This document shows, one piece after another, positions 21,254 through 33,618 of a DNA stretch of 64,000 nucleotides (the first letter of the stretch is position 1; every line of letters starts with the position of its first letter). The DNA lies in contig JAXBDG010000009.1 in assembly GCA_036320915.1 (NCBI GenBank), positions 620,001 through 684,000 of the forward strand, in the 5' to 3' direction. The translations under genes and the position numbers were made by a program. The notes beneath the pieces were generated by a model. That model ran no database searches and was not told where the DNA came from. It saw nothing but the letters and a program-made list of their open reading frames with translations. This DNA is from Linnemannia elongata (Eukaryota > Mortierellomycota > Mortierellomycetes > Mortierellales > Mortierellaceae).

Positions 21254-22842
21254 TCGTAAACATTGCTCTCTTTCACGAACTCGTACTTTGTGCGATCCGT
21301 GCTGGAGACAGTGTCTTTTTTGCTTTTTTTACGTGTGAAATGTCTTTGCTTTATGTGGCAGTGGATGTAAGTTCTCTTTATTCATCACTTTTTATTTGCG
21401 AAAGGCGCACATGACAGCGACGATTGAAAAGATTTCGTCCCATCGCGTGCTTGAGAGAGAAAGAGCGTGAGGATTTTTTCGACACGCGATGGATACCCTT
21501 TTGCCACCAATTCTTCAATGCAAAGCCGCGATTTGTGACTGTTAATTTAATTAAACACGATAGGCAATTGATCGATCGAGGGAGGGGAGAGAGGGCCAGT
21601 CGAGTGCAGGCGTGTTGGTAGGGTAGGTAGGACACGACAACAACAACAAACAGAAAACAGAGGGCAAAGGAGAAAACGCCAACAGTAGCCAACGGGCGAT
21701 TAAACAAACAAATAAACAACAAAACACACAAACACGCTTAGGATTAGTTGTGCAAAAAACACATACGGATGACAAAGATAGCTGGTATTTTCGTCACATT
21801 ACAATGCGGACTCTCGGGCACATCCCTCTTATTTCGGACAAGATAGGTACCGCTAGTCAATTATCCATCCGCAAAGAACCTGGCATCAATCCTAGTTTCT
21901 GATACAATGACCAGAGAGGCGCCACCAAAAAAAACAATTGTGGAGTCATTTGAGTTATCTATCGACTGTGGAAAAAATAAATTGACAAGATGGAAAACGC
22001 AACTGTGGTTGCGCTTTTGACGCGGTGTGCAGACAATTGTTCATCAGAGTACAACTGACAAGTATACCCTTCAAGATCTACATGGGTACGGATTGATTGT
22101 CAGTGTCCATGTTTCCGGTGTGTTTGCGTTATCAGTCTATCTGTGTGTGTATATGTGTGTATATGTGTGTGTGTGTGTGTATGTGTGTGTATGTTTTGTT
22201 GAAGGGACGTTAATTCCGCCGTTGTGTCTGGATTTAGAGCACTCTGTCGCTTCTGAGTTCTCGAGACGCCTCTTTTTTTATTGTCCCCTTCTTTCTTTTC
22301 TTTCTATCGCCCACTCACTTCCCTCACCCTCGGCGTTTGTCTCGTCCATTCTTTTTTTACCATTTTGTTTTTTGCCACCGACATCATCCTCTTCCCAGCT
22401 GATCCTCTGGCTGCTCGACATCACACCAACGAACAGCCAACTCAACCAAATCAGCCAGCACCTTACCACTTCCCCTTTTTTCCACATTCACACCACCCAA
22501 TTAGCCTTCTCTTATTGCTTTTCCAACCTTCCTTCTTGTCCTTTGTCCGTTTCATCCCTACTGCCGGACTCTCATCCCCAAAGGACAACTCTGTCGTGAG
22601 AGGCCACCTGCATATCGCACGCTCTCCTTGACAGAGGCATTCCTCCTCCCTCACCCTCCCTCCCATTCCCCTTCACCCACCGAATCTCATCAGTCACTCT
22701 TTTTCTGCCTTGATTCACCTCTCGCTGGCGTGCTCACCGCAACTTTAAAGAAGGTGCGGTAGAAGCAGCAAGTCAGTCGTCGGTCCTGATTGCGATCCCT
22801 CGCTCCCTTCCAACATCCTCCCTCACTCATTCCCAACCCTCC
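21254..22842. other. Intergenic region before the USP37-like gene
   Basis: No gene is recognisable. 22139-22195 is a TG microsatellite (TGTGTG with TATATG interruptions). From about 22260 the plus strand becomes C/T-rich, the usual leader signature, up to the USP start codon at 22843. Confidence 0.5.
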
Positions 22843-25800
22843 ATGACCAGCGACAATACCGACTTGGCCGCCCTGGCCGACGACAACCACCGCCCACCCC
22901 CAGGCTCGTTCTGCGGCTTTGTTCATGCTGTTGACCTCGAGCGCACCTCCCTGAGTCGCAAGTTCGAGAACGTCCAATGTTGGCTCGCCTGTGATGGTAC
23001 CGTCCTTGTTATTTGACACCTTTTCTTTCCTGCGTTGTTAGTGATTGCGCCTTCCTCTGCTCCCCCTTTTTCACCCTCGTTGTGCCTTTTTCTTCCTTTT
23101 TTTCCCTGTTTTCCTCGGGCCGCTCGCCTGCCTGTTGTTTCCTTTGTGTTTCTATCCATCTGCCTGTCTGCTTGGTGTCAATTGGTCCCTCAATTGGTCC
23201 CTCAATTACCTCCTAGGCAACCTTGGAATGAATGAATGATTCCTATCCAAGATCAGTCTCTTACTCCATCAATGAACTTTCGTTATCCTTTTCCACTTGG
23301 CTTTGGCATGGGGTTTCCTTGCCTTTCACCTTTAGATACTGCCTCAGTCAACCTTTACTTGGATCTTCAAAAGGAACTGGACTATGTAGAATATAAGGTA
23401 AGGGCTTTTGATGGAAAAGAAGAAGAGTTCAACATCTGCATGGCCAATTGTGAATACCTGTCTTGTGCGATTGTATGCACAAACATGCATACCACACCAC
23501 GTTAGCTCTGCATACGTTAACATTGCGGCTGTACATCACGACTTTCTTTTTGTTGGTACAGTTGACCCAGAACATTCGACAGGTCTATTTCACCGATAAA
23601 ACGCGTACCGTCAAGCTACATCTGAACAACAAGATGCGGCTAGACATTACCTTGATGGTCGTGGAGGATGGTCGAAAGTTGTGCGAGCAATTGACGCGGA
23701 TCAAGGCTCGACGTAAGTGAGCAAGTACCTTTTCAAGTCGAGCTGTACCTATGGATCGGCAGACTGGACATCTTTCTGATCTCGTATTCCTCACCCTTCT
23801 ATTTTTTTCGTCATACTTCCCTTCCTTCTTTTCTCCTGTTCGTGACAACTGCTTGCACGTATCTTGTATTCCCACGCTGGAATCCTCTTTACCACCATTC
23901 ATCTAATATGGCAATGACGCGTAGCTGGCGACTGTGAAGACTTTCCGCGGCATCGACCCAAGGCCGGAATTGTCAAACCCGATGCAAGTTCTGCATATTT
24001 AACCGCGAAAAACGACCTTGCACCAGACCTACCGCCTATTGCAGTTGGATCAGGCGAGTCTTTGACTCTGTCCAGGAAGAGAGTGATCCAGCATTTCATC
24101 CCTGCGACTGCACCAGAGCATACCTTAAAGAAGTCGCGCGCTGTCGTCTCGCAAGACCTCTTCAATTTTCACCGCCAATCTAAAGAAGTGGTCGATTCTG
24201 TCCTCTCGACATCACCTCCTGTACCCCAAGCCACGCCTGAGCGATGGCTCATCCCAAGCTCTCCTGCACACGATGATGCGGAGGTACGTCTTTGGCTGGA
24301 TACTCAAGCAGGACAAGCAAGCGATTGCATGAAAGGGAGACATCGTGACCGCAACTCCCTTGCTGTGAGAAGGCACACTCACATCTAACCCCTGCGATCT
24401 TGTTTTAAACTGTTTTTTAGATCATTACCCCTAATAGAGCGCAGGTCTTTGACAGGTTTGCTCGTATTGGGCATTCTGCAAATCATATGCCAGGTAAAGC
24501 GCATTAAGGCGCATTGTAGTTCCTGTTTTTTATTTTATTTTTGCAATTGTGCAGTGTTCTCACTTTTCACATCGACATCCCATAGATCCTGTTCCAAGAC
24601 CACAGTTCCACGCAAAGGTGCCAACTCCAAGGGTTTTACGATCGATGAACGACAGGTCTAAGAGATATGGCCGTGAGTTAGATCACAAATCTTTCAAGGA
24701 TTCAGGGGTGCTTGAAAAGTAAGCCAAAAAATTTCTCACCCTGAAAAAAATACGCCGACCCTTCGCCTTGCTAACATCAACCCATGCTTTCTTCTTTCAT
24801 TCAGTAGCAGATCTAGCGGATCAAAGTGCATCAATGCGGTACTCCAGGCGATACTCTGTCTCAACCCTATTGTGCCAGATCTTACCGATCCGTACTTGCT
24901 ACTCATCTGTGGCGTTCAAGATGGGCTATTCCAGTGAGTGTCATTTTCGATGCCTCTTGCAAGGTTCAATGGAATTTTAGTTAATTCGATACTAATTGTA
25001 CTTGCATCTATGTACTCGATAGATCGATCGTTGATGCACACGCCGCCTATTCAGAGACTGGAAACCTGAAGATCAAGGAGGATGAAGTCTCAAACAGAAT
25101 TGTAAAGAGTTCAACAGGATGCCTCGGAGGAGAGGTCGATGACGCGCGCGAGTTTTTGAACGACTGTCTCAACCAAGTGAGGAAGGAATTCAACGATCGT
25201 GAAGAGAATCCCATTTCTCAAATGTTCAGAGGGAAAATTGACCGCGTCTCAGAGTGCCCCAATTGTGGAAACATGATCCGTAGCTCAGAACAATATCATG
25301 ATCTTCAGCTGGAGGTGCCGGCCCACGACATCAGCAGCATTAGATCCGAGTATGTTGAAGTACCGTCGTTGTCCTTGTATACGGCATGTCATTGAATCGC
25401 GTCCCTAACTATATATATATATTTTGCTCTATCCGTTAAATAGCCAGGACGCAGTCAGCATCGGCAGTCTCGTGCCCCAGTTGTTCGATACAAAACCGGT
25501 GGAATGCCAAAAGTGCCGCTCTGATCAGGCAATCATGCACAGATCCTTATCACAGTTGCCTGAGGTTCTCGTTTTGTGCTTGAAGCGATTCTCGTCCAAC
25601 CCAGTAGGTGGCTACAAGAAATATCGCAGTCATGTTACCATTGACGCGACGCTCGAGTTCAGTAAGTGTTAGGTCGCGTGGGTCTTGACATTCTGGGACG
25701 ATAACTTTTGAACTCCTGATTGACAATGATTTCTATTGTTCAACCTTACAGCGCAATTCTGCAGTGCTGAAGCATTTACTGGTGAATTAGGATCGTTGGC

Positions 25801-27479
25801 CTATTTTCAGGAGGACTTTGGAATGCGCCCACACATCCCTAGTGACAGTATCCCCAGTTCTAGCAGCTCGCCCTACTCATCCGTTAGCCCGCGAAGACAG
25901 CACGATCACTTGCACACCCCACCACTACCCGCTGAACGATACATTGCGCAGCTTCGTGAAGATGGCACGTTTGGAGCCACCTCTGATTACCCTATACTCC
26001 TGGACAGCGACGATGAGGATGCAATTATAATTGCAGTAAGTGTGGAAGTTATGTCGATTATTTTGATAGCAATTATCGGGCTAATTGTTGCACAGAGTCT
26101 CATTGCCGCGTTGACTGTTGCCAATCTTATAGAGCCAACAGAGTCAGGAATCACTTTCGTTCTATGAGGCACCGACAGAGGAAGAGCAATATCAATGGGC
26201 GATGGAAGAATCGATCAGGGCTTCACAGATGACCATGTCTCAGAGCTCTATCGCGGATAACAAGTTGAAGGATGAGACAGAAGAAGAGAGCGAGGCCATT
26301 TCGTCCCAAGTCTTTGGTCTTGACAATCCATTTGCCCATCCTGACTTTGCAAGCAGGATCAAACGGGATTCCAGGAGCTTATCTGGATCTCAGAAGACGA
26401 GCGCACAATCGTCGAATCTCGGCACGCCTACGATTAGCCCCAGGCTAGAATTACCTGACCGGAGAGACACATTTACCGTGCACGAGGATAAGGATAAGGG
26501 GGTCGGGAAAGATGAAGGCAACAAAAAGGACAAGGATGGTGATGGTGATGGCGACGGTGACGAGAGTGATGAGGACTTCAAGGCTGCAGTGCTGGCGTCC
26601 CTCATAACTGGGGACACCTCGACATCTCCCACTGAGGCGGACGTCCATGAACAAGAAAAGAAGCATGTAGAAGAAGCGATTAGGAGGAGTCTGATGGACC
26701 AGGAAGAAAACAAGGAGAACATCTCGCCCGACAAGGCCTCCAGTCGAAAGAAATTACTGGAGAAGAAGAAAATGGTGGCGACATTGAGGCGATCCTGCTC
26801 TCAGCTGGACCGCTCACCCTCGGACCGCCACCACCGCCACCAAAATCATCATCTGCGGAAAAGTCTCCCAGCACAGCTCAAGAGGTCTAGCACGATTGAT
26901 TTCATTGACAGACAGGGATTCTCGAGAGGTGCCGATTTGGAAACGTCATCCCTTTCGCAGCCCTACTCCTTGTCGCAGTCGCTATCTCCGACAGAGACAA
27001 CTTCCCAACCGCTACGCCTAGAACTCCCACCTCGAACGCGTCAGACTGATTCTATTGGTACCACTCGCCGTCATGCCGCTGATGGCAGAGATGAGCAGCA
27101 CGACTCGAGATCTTCTGTGATCTGCGACGACAATGACACGACACCTTCTCGTCGAGTCACAAGGGCCTCCAAGGGCAAGGACAGAGCGCCATCCTCCTCA
27201 CAAACACAGGCAGTGGAAGATCAGAGTCTTGGACTCTTTCAACTCCAGGCGGTCGTCAGTCATACTGGTCTATCCATGTCGTCGTCGTCGCCAGCGGCAG
27301 CTACAGGACAAAAAGGTCGCTATGTCTGCGATCGACTTGGAACAGATGGAATCTGGAGGTGCCATGACGGCGCAAAGACTACTAGGCTGGGATCTATCTC
27401 TGACCTCACTCGATACCGCGCGCGATCTGGATACCTCTTCTTTTATGTCCGCTGCCATCCTGGTGCCGTCGTTGCTTAA
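22843..27479 (+). CDS. USP37/26/29-like ubiquitin-specific protease, His box altered
   Basis: Eleven exons: 22843-22996, 23336-23397, 23562-23712, 23925-24283, 24421-24493, 24586-24718, 24805-24933, 25023-25349, 25444-25661, 25752-26035, 26133-27479; about 1078 aa, every junction in phase. USPs remove ubiquitin; USP37 acts in cell-cycle control. The order matches USP37: an N-terminal PH-like region (residues 20-150), Cys box SGSKCINAVLQAI with Cys319, VDDAREFLNDCL in place of the QQDAHEFL box, CxxC zinc pairs (CPNC, CQKC), LPEVLVLCLKRF, then three UIM-like helices inside the catalytic domain (EEEQYQWAMEESIRAS at 646-661, DEDFKAAVLASL near 775, HVEEAIRRSL near 810), and a C-terminal half with VVSHTGLSMSS and SGYLFFYVR. 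The catalytic His position (GHY in relatives) reads GRY, Arg1026, so activity is doubtful. Tail-to-tail with Dicer. Confidence 0.85.
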
Positions 27480-27852
27480 AAACAACTTCGCCTTTCCTCG
27501 CTTCCTCGCATTACCGCCACCGCAGCCTTTTTATACTTTCTTTAACCGTCGCGTTTGTAATTACTTCTACTTTTGCCTTTCTTTTGTATTTTCATATTTA
27601 TCACAACTTCCCTTCTCCCCCCTTCCCACCATTCTCGTTTGTACCATTACCTCTCTCCATTATTCACATTCACGTATCTATAGTAACCCACTCTTTCCCC
27701 CCCTCTCCTCTCAAGTAAAAAAATACCCCCCAAAAAAACCTCGCCGCTTTACTCTCTCTTACGGTATTTTATTTCGTGAAAGAAACTCACTCTCAAACAC
27801 AAAGTGGCTAAAAACGCTCAATCGACTGCGGCGAAGGAAGGGTAACACAGCA
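27480..27852. other. Shared 3' region between USP37-like gene and Dicer
   Basis: A 373-bp tail-to-tail spacer. It is C/T-rich on the plus strand in the first half and A-rich around 27715-27735. No AATAAA is present on the plus strand. Transcripts of the two genes could overlap here. Confidence 0.5.
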
Positions 27853-30800
27853 TCAAGGACCCTCCCAGCGCATCCTCTTGAGTCGAGCCAGCGAAGAAGG
27901 GCAGTTACATGACTGAGCAAGCCACTCAGGGTTCGAGTCGAGGAAGGCCAGGGTTCGTTTTGCGGCCTCTTTGCGGGCGACTTGGATCAGTGTGTGGGTT
28001 GCGGTGACAACTGGGTGGCCGTGGATCAGGACCGCGCATGTTTGGTCTGGTTGACCCTGTTCCTGTCCTTGTCCATATTCTTGTCGGTGTTGCTGGGAGT
28101 AGGAGATGGTGGAGGACGAAGCGGGGAGTGTGATTACCGCTGAAGGATGAGTAGTTGGTCGCGAGGAAATGGTAGCTAGAGGTGTCGATGACGAAGACGA
28201 GGAGTCCGATGGTTGGGAAGCCACTTGGTCCTCTTCTTCCTGAACGACGGTCAGGTTCTTGAGCTTGAAGAATTGACATCCGGCTCCCTGGATACGATGA
28301 TGAAGCTCGATCACAGGATGCTTCTTTAACGTCTCGACCGAGAGGTGGTCTCTCAACGTCGGAAGCACGGCTCGATCAAAGAACCCCTGGACAGCGGACC
28401 AATCCCAACCAGAATCAACATATACGGCTCCAAAGACACTCTCGAGGACATCGCCTAAGACCTTGGTCATGTTGAAATCGACCCAGTACTCGCCCATAGG
28501 TTCTCCTCTCTCCGTCGTTGTCACCTTTCCACCAGCAGCGGCTGTTGTGAGAGCGTCCTCTTTGGCATCCTGGATCTGTTGTGTGGCACGCAAGATGTCG
28601 GTTGCGAGGGAGGAGCTGAAATGCAGGATATGTTGATGGAGCCCCAGTTGGACACAGAGGACGCCCAAGATCTGGTTGTTAATGCTCGCAGCCTTGATCT
28701 CGTGGATGACACCCGGTCCGGAAACGGGGTACCGTCGGACCCAGTAATCCGCCACCAACATGTCGAGGATAGAGTCTCCCAAGAACTCGAGTCGTTGGTA
28801 ACAGGGGGTTTGAGGGTTGACGGCAGTCGCATGGGTCAGTGCCTCGACCAAGAGTCGTCTGTTCAAGAACTGGTACCCGATCGCGTCTTCGACGTTATCC
28901 AGGTCTCCAAGAAGCGGGTCTTCCTTGAAGGGTGTAGCAAGAATGTTCGCTGTAAGAGGAGGGCCGTCTGTTTGGGAGAAGCTGCGGGCAAAGTCGTCCC
29001 AGGTATGGATCCCATCGAGGGGTTTCAGGAGCGCGGCTGCGGCTTTGAGACCCAAGTTGAAGCCTTGGCTGAGATAGGCTGCGCCTAGAGTTGATTCAAC
29101 CAGATCGGCCATCGTCTTAGTCGAGATTTGCCATTCCACCTGGGACTTGCGCTGCAGCGGCTGCGGCTGTGGCTGAGACTGTGTCGTCGCTGACTGAGGG
29201 GAGTCCTCCGTAGACATTACCAGGCCATTAGGAGAAGCAAGCAGAGGGGTATCGCCAGAGGATGGAGAAAGAGGAGAAGGAGACGCAGGTGTAGGCACAA
29301 AGAAGTGTGTAATGACCGGTGGAAGCTTGTTCAGAAACCGGTCCAGTCTAAAAAGTGTCGCTCGCTTGAAGAGATAACTGTTCGAAACCCTGGCAGTCCG
29401 CTTCGACGTCAGCCGACCCTCGTCCAGGAGCGGGTATCGAATAAACACATCGACCGTCATCATAAACTTTAAGAACGTATCGCCCAATAGCTCAAGCCGC
29501 TGGTAATTCATGGCATAAGATGTCTCGGTCGCCGTGAGGGCCTCGAGCATCACCGGAAGCTTGATCTGATCCTGGAGCCCAAACTCGGTCAAGAACTCGA
29601 TCGTCTTTAACAGATCGTCGATGCGTACAAGAACAGAGACCATCCACTCTGCAGATCGAAGAGCGCTCGCGGTGACAGGATACTTCAGAGCGAGTTCTGG
29701 GATGATGAAGTTGGCAGCACTGGATTTGGGTTCCGCTGGGGCCGATTGTTTGATGGTTTGGAGATGGTCTGCGCGCCGGGGCATCTTCTTGACCTCGAGT
29801 AGGATTTGGTCCAGATTACGAATGTCGATACCGCGCTTGATCTTGTAGTACTGGGCAAAGGTACTGATCACTGCCATTGGGTCGGATTCTCGGCCCTGCG
29901 AGGCGTCGTCAGACAAAAAAGAAGGAGAAAGAGACGTGGTGGATGTTGGGATGGGACTGTTGGGCGTCAAATCTGTCCTGACGGCTGTTAAAGAAAAGAA
30001 CCTATTCCACTGGCCCTTCTCAAGCAACACCACGTCCTGCAGGCGATCCCAGGAGAAGTCGGCTTCCTGTAAACCGTAGAATTCTGCAGTCGAAGACGAA
30101 GAGCTTCCCAGCTGGACCTCGCTCCAGTCAACGAGAGCATTCGCCGATAGGTCCTTGTGGAAATCAGAACCAACGTGGTCTCGCACGAGAGGTGCAATCA
30201 GATGGCGGACTCCAGTATCCAAGGATCCGACCTCGACAGGCTTGCGGAAGACGGCAGCGAAGAGCTGCTTGTGGTATTGGTAAAGATCTTGAAGTTTTTG
30301 CATCGAGAGCTCGACGGGACTGCTGAGACGGACAATATCAACAAAACGAGAGTCACCATTAAAGAAGAGCTCGATGGGATCGAACTGCGGGAGTGGTGCA
30401 GCAGTGAACAGACAGAGACTCCTGGAGATGGGCTGCACTCCTTCACCGCCGGGGTTCGTAGGAGGTTGCCTAAGCGAAAAGACTGTCGCGTATAATGACA
30501 CCGAATCTGATCCTGGGACGAACTTAATCTTGTTCTCCCAGAAGGTAGGCTGGTGGATCGGATACATTCGCAATGAGACCGGAGGAACTTGTCCGGCAGA
30601 CTCCTCATCTTCCTCGTCCAGGTCGTCCTTGACAATGGCCATCTTGCGATGAGGCAACAGGCTGTCCGTCAAACCCCCACGGCAATAGATCTCTTTAATG
30701 GCCTGAAATGACACTGCCTTCTTGGCCAGAGACTTTGTAGAGAACGGTCCCGAGTCGAAATGGGTGGCAAGCGCGTTCAAAGGCAGGATCAGCTCACAGT

Positions 30801-33230
30801 GAAAACTTCCCTTCACATTCGTGAAGTTGAACTCAGGCTTCCAAGTCGTGTAGATGTCTGCCGGCAAGGAGCCGCAGTACCGATGCAGGAGAGATACGGC
30901 GGTGTAAAAATTGACTCGAGCGCCGGTGGACTCAACCCTGAAGATAGTTTCGACACCGGCCAATTCCTTCATATCCTCTAGCCCAGAGTTGGCGTCTTCG
31001 TCATCAAAATCATCGGCATCGTATTCACCGTTCGCAGAGGGACCTCGGAGGCGGATGACTCGGTCCTGAGGGAGTTCACTACACCACAATCGCATGTCCG
31101 CCTCGGCTTTAGAGATCTTTTCCAGGAAGCCATCATTTTCGGGCAGCATGATGATGTACTCCGAGTTGGGATCTCGAGCGCGTCCACGCGACTGAATGTG
31201 GCTGATGACCGTGTTCTTTACATCAAACCTACAAAGGTTTATCAAGCAGAGTGGATAAAAACGTTAGCTGTATAATTTCCATCGTAATTATCGATCTGAA
31301 ATGATAACTAACAGGAGTGTACCTGATGACGAGACGGCAGCGATCGATATCAATACCTTCCTCGGCAACATCCGTTGCGATCAAGAGGTTGTATTGACCC
31401 TTGCGGAAACCCTCCAGAATCTTCCTCTGTGCTTTGATGTTCATGTGGTGCTCTTTGACGTCACCTTTGCCGCCATGACCCGTAAGGACAGCAGACTGGA
31501 TAAAATCCAACCCATACCCTGGACCAAACTGCTTACACTCGTCCAAGAATTCCTTCATGGTATGGGCAGTCGGTCGACGCTCCACAAAGAGAATTCCGCA
31601 GAACCCAGGTTGGCGACCAGCCTCCCGCAAGACCTCGACGAGCTTCTGCACTTTCTGCGTGACCTGGGACAAATCCCAGTCGAGACGAGCCTTGGCCATC
31701 GATTTGGCAATTTGCTCCGCGTCTTGGATCACATTCAGTCGTTGAGCTCGAACGTTGATGTCAGTCAGCTGAACGTCCTCCTTGAGGGTATCAAGAATGT
31801 ACCTCCAGCTCTTGGATCCAAACCAAGGTCCTAGCTCGGTGATCGCAACTTGATACCACAGCACTGCAGGTTTGAGCTTCTTGTCATCCTTGAGCATGTC
31901 CACCAATTGCTCACAGATCTGCTGCTCGGCGAGGGAAAGTCTTGAAAACTCGCGCGAGACATCCTCAGCCGGAACGGGACCGGAGCCGATTTTCATACCA
32001 GTGTAGTTGACGACACGTTCCTTGGGGCTTTGGGTGTACTGGACGACCTCATTGTACGAGGCTGTGATGATCTGGCAGTCCATCGTCTTTTCCAGCTCGC
32101 TGATGGAGGGTGAATGGTAAATGAAATTGATGGTGGCAATAATGTGTGATGAGGATAAAGAGCATTCGAAAAGAGGAAAGAGGAAGAAAACGGTAGTCGG
32201 TGATCAGTATGTCATTTTGCACAGCAACGTCAAAGTGCTTCGTTGCTCAAGAATCTGCAAGCCGCCTGTTACTTACGTAGCAGAAAACTTCGCAGTGCCC
32301 TTATCCTTTGGAGGAGATGCCGTCATGCCAAAGATCTTGGGTCGTTCCTGAGCCTCTGGATAAAAATCGGTCATGATCCGTCGGTACGGATTGTTCCCAG
32401 TTGCATGATGGCACTCGTCGAAAATAAAGAGACTACACTACAGACATGGTTATCGAAATGAGTGAGTGAGTGTGAGAAGTAGGGCTCCAATGTTTAGTCA
32501 AGAGAGATAGTAACGAACAATCACAGTATAGCAACGGCATGCGGTAACAACCAACGTGAGAGAAACTTACAAGGTCTATTCCGAGAAAGGCGTGAGCGAG
32601 AATGTCGAAGAGGATTTGTGCGGTAATCACAACGACTTCCGATCTTTCAAAGATGGTGTTCCATCGCTCCTTGTCAAAGTTGTCGACACCCATTGCGCCG
32701 CAGATGGCTTCTGCCTTGATATCGCTGTTGTTGCATATGTAGGCGTGCTGTTGGAAGACCAAGGGGACCTTGTTGACGATGAAAAAGGCGACTTTCCTCT
32801 AACACATGCATAAACAAAGAGAGCTAGGTGTGTCAGTAATTTTTGGTGTCCCTTTTTTTTTTTTTTTTTTTTTTTTTGCATGCAAGCCTTTTTTTTTTTT
32901 TTGCATGCTTGCATAAATCCCACGCCCAGGTCAACATCGACTGCCAAGCCATTTCCACAAGCAACTCTTTCATTTATCGACAACCAATTCAAGAGTGTAG
33001 AGACTGCGAGCAACGAAAGAGGTCATTGAGTCCATGTACCACAGAAAACTAACCTGGCACCCAGTCTCTTTGGCTTCTTGGCGCGCTTTGGCCACCATGT
33101 GCTTGAGGAGGATGACGGATATGAGAGTCTTGCCGCTTCCAGTGTCGGAGACCGCAATGACGTTGCCCTCGATAGCTCGGTTGGCGACCTCAAGCTGGTA
33201 CGCGCGAGGTTCATCGCGTCGTGTTACCAT
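27853..33230 (-). CDS. DCL: Dicer-like ribonuclease III
   Basis: Exons 33230-33054, 32798-32571, 32437-32277, 32099-31323 and 31228-27853, about 1572 aa. Dicer cuts double-stranded RNA into small RNAs for silencing. Domains in order: helicase with Walker A SDTGSGKT (28-35) and DECHH (142-146), motif III GMTASP, helicase-[20 protein letters not shown] and QSRGRAR, a dimerisation (DUF283-like) region near 557, a PAZ-like region around 900, RNase IIIa with [12 protein letters not shown] near 1027, RNase IIIb with [19 protein letters not shown] near 1259, and a C-terminal double-stranded-RNA-binding region after 1370 ending about 10 residues before the stop. Catalytic acidic residues of both RNase III motifs are present, so it looks functional. 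The first ATG of exon 1 was chosen. It shares a 388-bp divergent promoter with Snu114. Confidence 0.93.
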
Positions 33231-33618
33231 GGAAAAGTGAAAGGTGTGTTGGATGCTGTTAGAGTAGGGGAAGAGGAGTGTGGGTTTTGAGAAGAAAGAA
33301 AAAAAAAAGGAGCGAGAAGGAAGGAAAAAGCGACGAAACCTTCGCAGTTCGAAAAAATCACGGCGAAGCTCGCAATGTTTGCAGCACCCACGATCAAATT
33401 ACGATACAGTGAGATCACCCAGCGCACACACAAATCGATGTTCTTTCTTATTTATTGCTTTTATCACGGAGTCTGAGCGCCTCCAAAAGTACTCCACCGC
33501 ACACTCCAACCTCCCCAACCATCGTCCTTTGCGCGTCGTCCGAGTCAGGAATCACTACCCAGGAGAAAAAACCGAGCACATCGACACCTACGAATAACAA
33601 TACATATAGAAGCCAATC
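33231..33618. promoter_or_regulatory. Divergent promoter between Dicer and Snu114
   Basis: The 388 bp between two start codons on opposite strands must hold both promoters. The Dicer side is C/T-rich on the minus strand (33270-33345). No TATA box stands out. An A/C-rich leader precedes the Snu114 ATG. Confidence 0.6.

Noticed and set aside
24673..24718. GTGAGT at 24673 as the donor of USP exon 6
   Set aside because: It breaks the frame into the Cys box; the GTAAGC at 24719 keeps phase and gives the conserved sequence.
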